A DNA stretch of 64,000 nucleotides. It comes from Pseudorasbora parva (lineage: Eukaryota > Chordata > Actinopteri > Cypriniformes > Gobionidae). The position numbers and the translations under genes were made by a program. The notes below the pieces were generated by a model. The model saw nothing but the letters and a program-made list of their open reading frames with translations, searched no databases and was not told where the DNA came from. Positions within the stretch are counted from its first letter, which is position 1; each line of letters opens with the position of its first letter. Shown piece by piece: positions 45,132-59,500 of the stretch. Location of the stretch: positions 24,727,926 to 24,791,925 of the forward strand of contig NC_090185.1 of the NCBI RefSeq assembly GCF_024679245.1, written 5' to 3'.

Positions 45132-47465
45132 GTGAGATATTTTTGCCTATTAAAATAGCCTGTATTTATAAGCACAACTTTGGACACTGAAGACATCACC
45201 CAAGGAGCTGAGATCTTTGTAAATTGGTATATCAGGTGATGGATCTGGAGTCTCGAAATAAGAATCAAAGTGGTGCAAAATTACAACATGCTGTAATATG
45301 TTTTTTTGATATAATATGACCATTTTAACTGCATTTCTGCTGGAGACAATCAGCAAGCCAGAATGAGTGGGTTTGGGTTACACTTTATTTTAATGTGTCA
45401 TTATTACAGTATAATAATATATTTAAGTACTTAGTAATATTCATTAATAATATGTAATTATTATAGGGTTATGGTATGGTTGAGGGTCGGTTACATATAA
45501 TTATGCACAATCTACTGTTATTACTATGTTAACCACATGTAACATATGTAATAAGTACACTGTAAAATAAAGGGTTACCGATTATTGTTGTGAAATTATG
45601 ACTTAAATGGAGGAAATAAGTGTGTTGTAAAGAACATCACAGCTTGACAAGTCATTGTTGTAGGGCCACCTACCCGGAGATAGTTGTCAATAGTTAGTAT
45701 GACTAATGTCTTTATCAGCTTTCAAAATTGTCACGTGACGTCTTGAGGGACACATTCTTGACGTGCTCGAAAACATCAGGACATGCCTGACATTTTTTCC
45801 TGTTCATTGTTGTAATAATGAAATGGGTAAAAATGTTCATTCGATTCCCTTTGTCACCACTCACACTGATTTGATGATGTGATGTGTGATTGTTTGCCTG
45901 TCAAATATTTGCAGTTTGAGTCACCGATAACTGGTTAATGGTTGTCTGCTCAAATCACTTAAATGACCACAATAAGAGAGAAATAGTTGTAGACTTTACA
46001 GCAGAGAAAGTCCGCCGATGGTGGAGGACACCTTAGTTTGAAGGCATCCAAACACGTCTGGCCACATGCTTTGTGACACTGTACATCTCCGTATGTCAGT
46101 CCGCAATTCAAACATCTCGCTTTGTTAACAGGACCGATAACATTCCTGTGCATGAGAAAAGCCTAATATGCTATCATCTGCACCTTACATTCCTCTCGGT
46201 TCTCCTTTTTTGTTATGCTGTGACCTGGTTTCAGAACTAATGTTTGACATCCCTTTTCTGTTTCATGTAATATTTACTTAATTTTTTTTATTCTGCCTCA
46301 CTTACGTCAAAAGCTTTGTTATGTGCAATATTTAGTTAATCTTGTATCTGATTTCAAAATACTTTTTTGCTTCAAATCAAAGCTTCTAATGTTAGGATTC
46401 ACCTCATTACTGGCTGGCTTAGTTAATGACTTATAACACTCTAATGAAGTCTTTTTTTAAATCCCTATTGGAAAAATTAATAAAATATAAAATAAAATAA
46501 AATAATAATAATAAAATTATATATATAATTATAGATGTAATTACATAATTATCTACAGATGTAATTACATAAGACATGTATGTACACAAATAAGTGCATC
46601 GTATCAAATTATTTAGTTAAATGTTTGTACATAGTAGTTAAAGGCATTTAATATGAAGTAGGTCCTTTTATCCTTGTGGATTTCAGGCACTGGAGAAAGC
46701 GGGAAGACAACTTTTATCAAGCAGATGAGGATTATTCATGGCAAGGGCTTTTCGGAGGAAGACAGGCGTGGCTACACTAAAATGGTTTTCCAGAATATCT
46801 TCACAGCTATGAAGGCTCTGACGGTGGCGATGACCACCTTAAGGATTCCCTATGCCAACCCACAGAACGAGGTGACCTGCTAAAAGAAAAGACCTGATTT
46901 GTTTTCAACCCGCCCAGTTTTAAAGTTGAAATTGGATTCACAATGCTCCTTGAAACGCCCCCTGATTACACAGGTTGCACAAGCAAAAATATGTTTAAAT
47001 ATACAATATAAAAGTTTCTTCTCAGTAACACTTTACTTTAAGGTGGCAGTTTTATGTAAAGTCAGTCATGTAGTTAATATAGTAATAATTGTAAATTATG
47101 CATAATTATAAGTACGAAAACCTAGTTCTATAGTAAGTGCATGTAGTTCATTCATATTACTCAGTACTTATTTGAGTAAGTACAATGTAACTACCTCATC
47201 TTAAAGTAAATGTAGGTAAAAATTGTGACCTACATTTCTACTTTATAAAGTTGTATAATAATTACAGTACATTTATTATAAATTATTGGTATGTAAAATA
47301 TTAGTATAAGCAATTTTAAAATATTAGTATTTATATAAAAATACATATTTTAATATGTATATTAAATTTAAATATGCATTTAAATATACAACACATAAAT
47401 ATATATGAAGCTTACACTTTTTATATTTATGTATTTATGTCTGTGTGTGTGTGTGTGTGTATATT

Positions 47466-47555
<90 letters not shown>

Positions 47556-50500
47556 CTTAGACTCTTTTATATTTATGTATATTAAAATTGAAAATCACAA
47601 ACATTTTTAAACCAGACTGACCAGGATTACAAATATTAACTGCACTATGTTCTTCTAAACAAGCCTTAATTATTCCCATTTACATTCTCAGGAATATGGG
47701 CAACAGTTTCATGAAGTGGAAATACGTCAGATAACACATTTGGACAGAACGTACGTGGAAGGTATTCGTCGACTTTGGGCTGACGCGGGTATCAAGGCCT
47801 GTTACGGCCGTCGTAGAGAGTACCAGCTTCTGGACTCCACAGAATAGTAAGTGTCTCTATCGAACGGGGTGATCAGCACCCTGACATGAAGTCTTACATC
47901 ATTCTGAAGGGTTTGATTTTGAAATGATGACCAGTTGACCGCACATTAGCATATTTATTACATATAAAGAAATAAATGATATGGCCATGAAATTTACTTA
48001 ATTAGTTAACACCTGTTTTGTTTTAATCAATCATCCTCCGTGTATTTAAGCCCTGAGTTTCCTTTGTTTTTTCGTCTGGTATCTGGTATTAAAATGAAAA
48101 TTATGTCATCCTTTACTCACCCTCAAGTTGTTTCTAACCTGTATGAATTTCTTTCTTCAGCTGAACACAAGGGAAGATATTTTTAAGAATGTCAGTAACC
48201 AAACAGTTAACTGGACCCATTGACTGCCATAGTATTTTTTTTTCCTACTATGGAAGTCAATGGGTCCAATGGGTTAACTGTTTGGTTACTGACATTTAAA
48301 AAATATCTTCCCTTGTGTTCAGCTGAAGAAAGAAATTCATACAGGTTAGAAACAACTTGAGGGTGATTAAAGGATGACAGAATTTTCATTTTAAAGTGAA
48401 CTATCCCTTTAAGTTCAACGTGGTTGAGTACATTCTTCTGCAATCTCCTGTGTATTCCTTGTTGGAGGAAGGATTTATTGAAGACTATTTTTGTTCCTTA
48501 CTCCTTCGTTGTCCTCTCTTTACAGCCAGTTTGTGTCACCATCAGAGTATTATGTAAGGGATAATGTAATTGTTTTAATCGCAGGATAAACCCAGACAGG
48601 GTGATCAGGTCTTGCATAACATGAAATGGTATATTCTGTTATAATAACTGGCTGGATGTACATTATCCCGCTTATTACACAGCTACTTGACACATAATTA
48701 GACATGAAATATTGATCAGAGTCAAAATATTTTACGAAGAGAAAGCAGTTGCAAGTTCAAACTAGACGGACATTTAAAGCTACACTGTGTAACTTTTTTA
48801 GTTTATTCTTAGCTAAAAACACTTAGTTCTTTCAAAAATATATGTGCTCATTAATGTATATTTACTTCTTTCAAGTAATAATGCATTCTCGTAATTTTAT
48901 AATATACCATTGAAAATACATAAGTGTTGAGGGTTCGGATGGCGGTCGCCATGTTGCTCCTCCATCTTGAAAGTACATTTGCCAAAGAGGGACATACCCG
49001 TAAATTCAAGCTTCGCTTTTCGCGTTTTTACACTCGATGGCACCGTGTCGAATGTGAAGAGGGGGATTGCTTGAGGCTGCTATATGATGACGGAGGATCA
49101 CTCTTAAGCCCCTTTCACACTGCACGTCGGACCCGCAATATTCCCAGAACATTGCCGGGTCGCCTTTTGTGTGAAAGCAACCACGTCCCGGAATTGATTA
49201 CCGAATTCGACCCGGGTCGGGGACCTAGTAACATTGCGGGATATGTATCAGAGTCGCCAAGAAAGAGGAAAAGAGAATTAAGACGGCAACGCAACAGGCA
49301 AATCAACAAGACAAAAGTAAATATTGGAGTGGCCTTTCCAAGATGGAAAGAGCTCATGAGGAGCAACGATTTTAAAAAGAACGCTGACGTTGCCTGCTTT
49401 CTTTTCGATAGGTAATATTAATTCAGCCTATTTGTGTATATTGGAAGTTTTATTGTTGCTTGGCTAATTATATCATGGTGTGCTGTGCATAACACTAGAA
49501 CGATGTCTAGGATAGTTTTCCTCGCGTCAATGATGAAAAAGTATTGGGCTGCATTTCCCAAAACCTTCTTAACTCTACGTCATTCTTAAGTTATACCTTA
49601 AGGTATCCCTTAACGTTAATATGTGTTTCCCGAAACGAACTTAGTTAAGAATACCTTCTTTAAGTCATACTTTCGTAAGGTTGGTCTGGACCACTCTTAG
49701 CTATACCTTATCACTATTAACAGTTCATTCCACTAGTGGCCACCACTGTGAAAAAGCTTCTTTATATGTCAGTCTATCCGAATATAATTCTGAAGTTGTA
49801 ATATACACCCAGTGTTCAATTAGGCTAGTTGAATTGTTTTTTTGTTTTTTGTTTTTAATGCAATGATTAAAATTGTCATAAAAAATTGAATTACAAACAC
49901 TAATGGTTGTTAGCTTTTTAATGATATTATCCAAAGGTACATCAGCTGGCAAACCATTAGACAGGAAAGGCTTAGGAGTCTATTTGAAGGGAATGATTGT
50001 GGAGGGGAGTTTAGTCAAACTTTGGCAGCGAGGCAGCGAATAGAATTGTGCTAAATCAAAGACGGCGCCATCCGCGGAGCCATTTAGTCGTGAAAACTTT
50101 AGTCCCCTGGCTACCATGTCAGAAGCTGTTATTAAAAATAAATTTCGCCTACCACGAAAGCAAATTCAGCAGCTTTTAGATCTTGTTGGACCAACTTTTT
50201 TGAGACAAACTGGACGGAGCTCAGCTAGCCCCTCAGCCCTGAAATCAGCTGCTGGCGGCTCTCCTCTTTCTTTATTTTTTCTCCGCATATAGTAGCAGCT
50301 GATAATATGTTTTGCGTGTTGCGTTTTTATTGACTAGGCCCTCTAATAATATAAATGAGTTATTTACACAATAATGTGAAGCAGCTGCTGCATGGGCAAT
50401 CATCCCTGGTTTTGGAGTAAATCAAGACACTCTATGGAAAATATATTGTAATAATTTAAATGACGCGTGATGCTCATGATGCGTTTGAGCATGAGATTGC

Positions 50501-53500
50501 TGGTTCGTGCACTCATTTCAGAATTATGTAAAATTTAGGTGCAATTTTGAATGATAAATGAAAGTTCAACTATTTCTGAAGTGCTTCTTTTATAAAGAAC
50601 ATACTTTTTTCACATAACGCAGTGAAACAGCCCCTGCATAGAGTAAATAATCGATTCTTGAGCCATCGATATAAGTAAATTCAGCACCGCGGCCACGGAC
50701 AGCACCCGCTAACGTCGCACTTAAGAAGGTATACCTTAAGCGACCTCCTAAGGTATAGTTCGGGGAACACACCTAGAAATGGTATACCTTCAGTTAAGTT
50801 AAACCTTTAGAGTCTTCGTAGCGCGCTAAGAGACAAAGTTATCGGGAAATGCAGCCCTGTTTACCTTATAACATAAATCCGTGTTCTATGACGGATAACA
50901 TGATTAATATTTTAATTGCATTATAATTTGTTTGCCTTAAGCTAGTGGTGTTGTATAATATACAGAATAACGATAGCACTGATAAAAGAACCTGATAGCT
51001 GATGTTAGCAATGGACTGGTTAAAAATAACGAAAACGTAAAACTATTATTCATTTTACATAGATTAATTTGATCATAGATCATTTGGTAAATTAAATAAC
51101 TGCAAATTATAATAGTTTTCAAAAGTTACCTCATCACATGAAGCAACACTCACCGAAGAGGTCGAACTGGAAGCCATGACTAAATCGGCCACCGTAGGAG
51201 TTGAAACGAAATCGAAATTGAGAGGAGCAGAAACTATTATTCACTGGATGGTCATATACCTTTTCACCACTAGATGGGGGAAAATATCACACAGTGGAGC
51301 TTTAAGGTATACGGTACAGTCATACATTACACGGCATTCCGCCACATAAATAATTATGTGGAAAAGAGATACTGATTCGAGATTAAACTGTTTTCAATTC
51401 GTACCTGTTATCTATACCTGTAAAACACTTGGCGGAAAATGGCAGCTGCTGTGTTGGTATGAAACGAGATCGAGTAATACATAGATGACATAATTAAATA
51501 ATTGTACACAAAATATTGATTTGAATTTTAATATTTTATAAGCTAACCAAACCCAAATCTTCCAATAAGAAAAAAATGTTCCTAGCAAGTGTAAATTGCT
51601 GACTTCAGTTACCCGGATGAAGCCTGTGTTATCAGATTTTACCAGTTGTTATAATGGGACCAGTTGGGAATAAAATATCATTGGATGGCTCGATTGACCA
51701 ATCAGAATCAAGTAGAGCCGTGTAATAAATATTTGTAAAACATATTTGACCATAGAATGTGAACCATACTGACGTATCAGATTCAAGTATTCAATTATAG
51801 ATTCAAGTATATGTAAAAAACATCTAGACCTAATTATTAATAAAATTACATATTTCTTAAATTTAGTAGTATAATCTATATTATACTAACCTTTATTTAT
51901 ATATTATATTACTCATAGTTAAATTCTACATGACATTAAATAATGTATTACATTTTATATACATTTAATATACATTCAATTGAATATGCGTTATTATTTA
52001 TACAATTTTTACCAAATACATTTTATTTAGATTTTTAAAATTAGAATAATATATTTACAATACTATTATCTAATATACATATTGAATCATTTTTTTATAA
52101 TATTATATTATGATATTAATTAGCATTTATAAAATATTAAATGGTCAATATTACTAGACATTATACTAACCTTTATTAATGTATTAATAATAGTTATTTT
52201 CTAATATAATATTTATTAATGAAACAATTGTTTATTACATTTTATACACATGTATTCAATTTTATATGCATTTTTGCTAAATACATTTTTATCTAGATTT
52301 TTAAAATGTGAATATATTTACAATAATATTATCTAATATAAAACGTTTCGATTTTTTATTTATAATATTATATTATGATATTAATTAACCTTTATTAAAT
52401 ATTATATTATCAATATTATTAGAATTACAGTTATATAATTACATAATTATTGTTATTCTATCAATAGTATCACAGATTAATACTTATATGTTAATATTAA
52501 CACAAATTTTAACAGTTTAATTTAATATTGTTTAGTTTAAAAACAAAAACGTAATTTCCCAGTTAAACTGGGCCAGGATTTTTTTCTGTCAAATGTATAT
52601 AATGATGAAAAAACCCTGAAATAGGTTGTGCAGATCCAAATGGCACCATTGGAGGGCAATACAGCTATATCTTTAGACAAGCATGCTGGTCCAATCAAGT
52701 CCGTTTTTCCCTCTATTGTCTTATATTGACGATTGTTGCTTTGATGCTTTTCAGTTCTCAGATTGTCATTATGTTTTTTTGTCAATGCGATTTACAGATA
52801 GACCTAAAGCCCTTTAAATGAAGGCAGTGCTTCATTTAAAGCAAATTTCCTGTACATTAGAGCGTTCTTGTTAATCGTTACCTAATCACTCCTTTACACA
52901 GTTCTGCATGTCCTTCTCATTCTCTCCTCCTGCTTCCTCGATCAGGTTTTCAGTTCTACAATACTGGCCATGATAAGAAACACAAACAAACCAGGACGTT
53001 TAATTAAGCTGCCGTCTAAAGCACAAACACCAATAAAGCAAAAGGCAAACATCGTGGCACTTTATCACACTCACACAGTTCTGAAATGTAACACTGAAGT
53101 ATGTTGCTTTTTTTGTTTTTTAGCTATATGACAAATTTGGATCGTATCGCGGCCCCAGACTACATCCCCACAGCCCAGGATGTGCTACGAGTCCGATTCC
53201 CCACCACAGGCATCAATGATTATGCCTTCAGCGTGGAGAAGATCACCCTCAGGTACCGTAAACTAGTTAAAGGGTTAGTTCACCCAAAAAGGAAAATTCT
53301 GTCATTAATTACTTAGCCTAATGTCGTTCGACACCCGTAACACCTCCGTTCATCTTCGGAACACAAATTAAGATATTTTTGTTGAAATGTGATGGTTTAG
53401 AAAGGCCTTCATTGACATCAATGTCATTTCCTTTAGTCGGCACTAAAGACGTTGTTACAAAGCTCACTACAGTGGCTCTAAAATAATTGTATGAGGCGAC

Positions 53501-56500
53501 GAGAATAGTTTTTGTGCGCAAAGAAGCTAAATAACGACTTATATAGTGATGGGCTGAATTCAAAACAAAGTTTCAAACCGTTATGAAACAGCGGATTGAT
53601 TCATGATTCAGATTGCGTGTCAAATTGCTGAAATCACGTGACATTGGTGAACCGAATCCTGAATCGATATGGTGATTCATAACCGTTCAAATCTTTTTTT
53701 TTTTAAATCGGCCCATCACTATATAAGTCTTTATTTAGTTTAGTAAATTATTGTAGAATCACTGTAGTGAGATGGGCTTTGTAACGACGTCTTTGGTGCC
53801 TTTTATGGGTCTTGAGAGTGGAAATGACATTGGTGTCAATGAAGGCCTTTCTGAGCCATCGGATTTCAACAAAAATATCTTCATTTGTGTTCCGAAGATG
53901 AACGGAGGTCTTACGGGTGTCGAACAACATTCGGGTAAGTAATTAATGACAGAATTCTTATTTTTATTATTAAATTATTATTAGGGTGAACTAACCCTTT
54001 AAGATAGTCCTAGACTAAAATGCATGTTTGAGCTGTTTTAACTGAAAGCAACTTGCACTGACATATCTTAACATATGCCATTGTTTTTTCTCATGATGCA
54101 CACCAGTAATGTTTTTTTTTCTAAGGCACATTTATGAAAGCTACGCCCTAATTAAACTAAGGCCTAATCCTGGCTTAATCTAAGCCCGGTCTGTGAAACC
54201 AGGCCTTCATATATTTAAAATATTTAAGTACCGTATTTTCCGGACTATAAGTCGCTCCGGAGTATAAGTCGCATCAGTCAAAAAATGCGTCATGACGCGG
54301 AAAAAAACATATATAAGTCGCACTGGACTATAAGTCGCATTAGGGCAGAGCTGGAGCCGCGCGCATGCGAGCACGCGAGCACCCGCGCGCGCATGCGACC
54401 ACCTGCTCGCGTGCACTCGCTCGTGCCCGCTTCACTGCATAACCCGAGCAGAAGAAAGAAAGTTTGAAGTGAGTGAGAAACTTGTAAGGGACTGGCGAAA
54501 AGCAGAGGTTACTTTAATTGTGATGAAGAAGAAAAAGAAATCTACTTGCGGACAGTAAGCAAGATGGCCAGAGCTGAAGGAACGAGTCTACAGACGCTTG
54601 AACTCTCTGCCGGGAGAGGCTCTGCCGCGCGAGATGAACGCTGTGAGAATCGTTCTCCGCTGCATGTTTTACTACATGCTGTTTGTATTTTGCAGAATAA
54701 GATTTTCTTTATGGGAGCATTTTGTTTGTGTTCAGTCTTTCTAAGTTGTTGTGTATAAGTAAATATTAGGCTACAGGAGCAGCATAGAGCGCATTCTCGC
54801 GGCTATATGTTTATTCTTGTCAGTCAGTATGAATTAAATTTGATATATAAGTCGCACCTGACTATAAGTCGCAGGACCAGCCAAACTATGAAAAAAAGTG
54901 CGACTTATAGTCCGGAAAATACGGTAAGCGTTTTATTTTAAATGGATTATTTAATATCAATGATTTATTTGATTTATCCACATAATACTTATTTATATTG
55001 TTAGGGGTTAACAGCTTATGACCCAGGACCAGTAGTGAAGAAATGAAGACAGAGTCAGGATTGCAATTAAATAAAAGAAAAATTTACTTAAGAATAGTTT
55101 GCAGTTTCAAAAGCAGAAGCCAGCTTCAAGTCTCACAAGGAGTTCGTAGGCCGCGCTCCCTCTCTCACCGTCTCGTTGCCTCGCCCTATCGTACATACAA
55201 TTGTCCCAACAGTTATACCATTTTCAAGGTCTTATCCACATCATTACTGCGATGTGGATGGTTCTGATTGGCTCAGAGACAATGCACAGTCATGGTAAAT
55301 TTCCACTCGAGTTAATCTGATGCACGTTTCCACTGACGTGTCACTTGTTGACGCTTTCACCCCAGAATTAGGCCTGTAGTGACCTTCCAGATCTGGAGCA
55401 GGCGCCAGCTTGCCCAGAACAACAAGTCCACCCATCTCTTAGGGTGCCCATTGAACACCATTCTGATCTGTAACACAGAATATTGCGCACATACACAGAT
55501 ACACAGTCTCTCCAAGGTTGGAGCTGATTAAGCTCCAGTTTTAACTAGTTCTTACCAAAACATACTGATAACATGTGCTTTCTTTTAGTGAGAGGGACAC
55601 ACAATAGTACAGGCAATATTCATCTTGATTCTTTAGTGTTTCAGTAAAAGGAAATATAAAAGGAATAAAACATAATAAATTAAATGAAAGACAAATCCAT
55701 ATTTCATATCTGGAAGCCGGGCTAAGTGAGCAAACGCTGTTACTGCACTCCTGACATGTTAGGGGTGTGTGATACCTCCAAAATCCAAACACATGACCTT
55801 GTTGCCAGTGTTTAGTGACACATCACACATCTCTAGGCCAGACCCTCAGTCAGTCCTCAGAGACCAAATACACACTTTAGAAAACAAGAAACTAAAACAA
55901 AATCATAACTGGATAGAATCATTATAATAGTATAGGTAATATAGGAAGATGAATATTAATTAAGGTTTTGATTATGAAGTTATAGGATATAAATATATAC
56001 AGGTATATTGAAGCGGCAGTGGATTTCAAAATCCCCCCTTCAATATATAAATATAAATATAAAATATATATATTTTATTCATGCATCCTCGTAATGTGGG
56101 ACAACTCATATCACATGTCACATTATCGACCAATAACAAACCACAACCATCCAATTAATTCCTAATGGACAAAATCATGTCCCGCCCTACATTATTTCTT
56201 TTGAGAAGCCATTTCACTCAGATAAACTTTATAATAAGGAAGAAAAGACTTTATTAGCTTTTCATTAACTCACAAACCCTCTGTAGTTTCATCATAAACC
56301 TCCAGGGGTTTGCAAACCAGAAAAGTGGTGCTCAGTAATAAGATTTAGTCCCAGTTTATACGAGTGCATTTTTGTTTTAAGCTTTTGCTACGGTTACGCC
56401 TGTCATCTACACCACTCCGCCGGTTTCGACCCTCGAAAACTGAGACTTTTGGAAAAATGCTGCAGAGCAGACTCTGTTTTAGTTTGAAAAATCTAGGGTT

Positions 56501-59500
56501 GTGTTTCAGTATAAATGGACCAAAATGTTGACTTTTGAAAACGAAAGCATGGCTGCACCCATTATGCTACCTGAGCACGACAATGACAGACCAAGGCTGC
56601 ATTTCCCAAAAGCATTGTACGTTAATAATAGTCTATTGGTCTATTGTTCTATCAACTTAGGATTTTTGAAAATGTAGCCCAGTGCCATCTCTCTCAACGG
56701 TTCTGTAACATACTGTAGATTGGAAATTTATTATTTGAATATTATTTTATTATTTTAATATTATTTCATTCATAAATGGATGTATGATGTGTTTGTGAAG
56801 TTTAAATGCATGAGAGAGTTATGTATATACTGCATGGACATACATTGGAATCATATGGCAGACACAGGGGAGGAAGAGATAATTTTGCCCATACAGGAAT
56901 GCATACATGTAACACGTGGCATTAGTGACGTATCATTGACTGATGGAACACATGTGTACGCATGAAGTATACATTCTATTTTAACCATAGGATGCAAGTT
57001 TTGCTACCTTGTAAGGAATTGTAAATCCTTTTGTCAGTGGTATATAATGCTCACTGTAAATGCACTGCCCCAGAGAAACAGAGAAACGGAAACAGGGAAA
57101 CATGCAGCTGGCATGACGACAACAAGTTTCTCTCCTATGCCTGATACATATGACAATAAAAGAGCTTTTTGACATGGCAACTGGTATCCGGTCCTGTGAT
57201 TTCATCATAACGGGGACAAAGCTGTAAATTACAGATCAACAATACCATACTCAAAAACCGTGTAAGCAATAACATGGAACCTTTGTGGCATGAAGGTCAT
57301 TTCTGAAATGCAGTGGAAACAACTGTATAGACAAGAATTGTATTTTTTAAAAACACTAATGTGAACAGGGCCTGACTTTCTTTTTTGGCAACCACCTAGA
57401 AAAAATGCTTTAGCAATAGCAATGATTTGGCAACCTCAGTAAACATTCTATTCTAGCCTTGCTCGCGGAAAGGTTTGCACTTTTACAGAAAATTTAAAAT
57501 ATGTTGGAAAATGACATGAGCTAATTACCTGATGCAGTCCAGTTTTTTTTTAAGGCAGACAGGTTTGATATATGACAGTAAGGAAGTAGGAATAAATCAA
57601 TAGGGGTTGACAGTTCATGTTGAATGTTTTTGGTTTAAACACAAGGTTTCAAGAATAAACAAATCTCAATCTTGCCACTTTCTTTTCTGAAGGATTGTAG
57701 ATGTTGGTGGCCAGAAGTCAGAGAGGCGGAAGTGGATCCATTGCTTTGAGAATGTGACATCGCTCATATTTTTAGCCTCCCTCAGCGAGTACGACCAGGT
57801 GCTGGAGGAGAATAACACGGAGGTGAGCGTCTCAATCGCCCCAGTCTGTCTCATCCCAATCGATGGCTTTGATTAGTATATCTTGGGTCGCCAGAGTCCT
57901 GAGTCATATTTCACTGCAAATCCAAAGAAAAAAATCTTGCATAACTTATTTTTCAATTGTGACAATATATAATTCCAGCGCTGGCAAATTAATGTGTGAG
58001 ACCCTTACAATTGACTCTCGCGCTCTCACACACACGTCTATTTTCTCATGCAGTGAGAAATTGCAAAGCAAAGAGACACTGACACCAACAGATAAGACTT
58101 TTGATATAAAACAAAGTTACAGCATTATTAAAAGTCAGATTTATTAAAATTCAAACAATAAATACAGTTTGCCGCTTTTTAATTGCTGTAGTGCCTCAGT
58201 TTAAGTGAGCTGATCATCTCTTCCACTTTATTATTAGTTATAGCACCAATAAACATGAATGAACCTCAGAAGGTATGTTGAAAGATACTGTACAGCTTAC
58301 TGAAATGTATCATGCCTCATGTAATGCCTCATGTAATCGCTCAATTAGTGTTCCAACAGTGGAACCTTACTTAACGTTGCTTGACGTTACGTTTACCTCA
58401 GAAAAAACATTTTATGATCATATCATGTTAGTTAGATATAAAAATGAACAATAAAAACCAGTATTTTGCTAAATGTATGCAGTATATTACATATTTATTA
58501 TATTATTACTCAAATCATTAAAACATTGTAGTGTTATTATTAATATAAAAAAACTAGGGCTGTCCTCGACTAAGGATTTAGACAATCGAATCAGAATTGT
58601 CGAATCTCTCTATGGTCGACTGATAGTCGAATCATCTGTGTGTGTGAATGGGTTGGGAGGGGCACGACACACTGCACACAGCAACAACTTTTAATAAAGC
58701 GACCAAAACTGCCTGCCAACTGACAGACGAACTGACAATGGCTTTCTTATTTAGGTTCAAATAGCCTAAAAGGTAATGTGGTGGATAAACATTAATAAAC
58801 CGTTTTCTCATAACATGTTAAAGCCGCGATCGAAATACAGAACATCACACAAATATATAAAAGAACATTTTGATAAATAAACCTAAAAAAATACCTGCCT
58901 AGAGAGGAAAAGAACACTTTGAGTGTGTTTACATGCACGTTCTGAAGCCGATTGTGCCTAAAGCGAGTGAAGGACGTACACGAAGCTCAGCCCCGCGCCT
59001 CAGGGTCTCACACCGCCACCTGACGCACATATTATATACACGCGAGCTCAATTTTGTATTGACTGACAGATGAGCTGCACGAAAGCGCTCTGTGGTGCAG
59101 CAGGATTTTAAACAACTTCCTGAGTGGCCGCGGACAGGCGCTGAATGCTGCCGCCGGTGTGTGTACACTCATTGAACGTGTTCTAATTTTAAAGGCGCGG
59201 TGCGAAGCTCAGCGCCCTTAAAGGGGTCGCACACCGATGCTCAGCTCAGCTCAGCGCCACGACACGGCTTTAAAATATTAAGCACCCCCATATTGCCACA
59301 ATGGTATGATCCTCGTTTCATAACACCCGCGAAGATTCGACCTTGAGGTTGGTGGTCGAATCAGGCTCCGCATATCGATGCATCGAATCTTCGACTATTC
59401 GGGGTCACCCCTAAAAAAACACATTATATTAATTTTGTTGTTAATTTTATCTTTTAATAATAATACCAGCTGACAGGGTTCTCTGTATGTTTACAGCATT

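Larger units (their letters stand above)
48774..51306. mobile_element. Outer DNA element with nested insertion
   Basis: TTAAAGCTACACTGTGTAAC at the left and ATCACACAGTGGAGCTTTAA at the right form inverted ends. Inside, 48924-49412 is an open frame ([26 protein letters not shown], ending FLFDR at a GTAATA donor) that looks like an exon of a transposon protein; I do not recognise its family. A second element is inserted at 49546-50857. Confidence 0.5.

Noticed and set aside
54207..54758. Arg/Ala-rich frames in the CpG-rich stretch as a new gene
   Set aside because: Contained in the TA-flanked element with CCGTATTTTCCGG TIRs.
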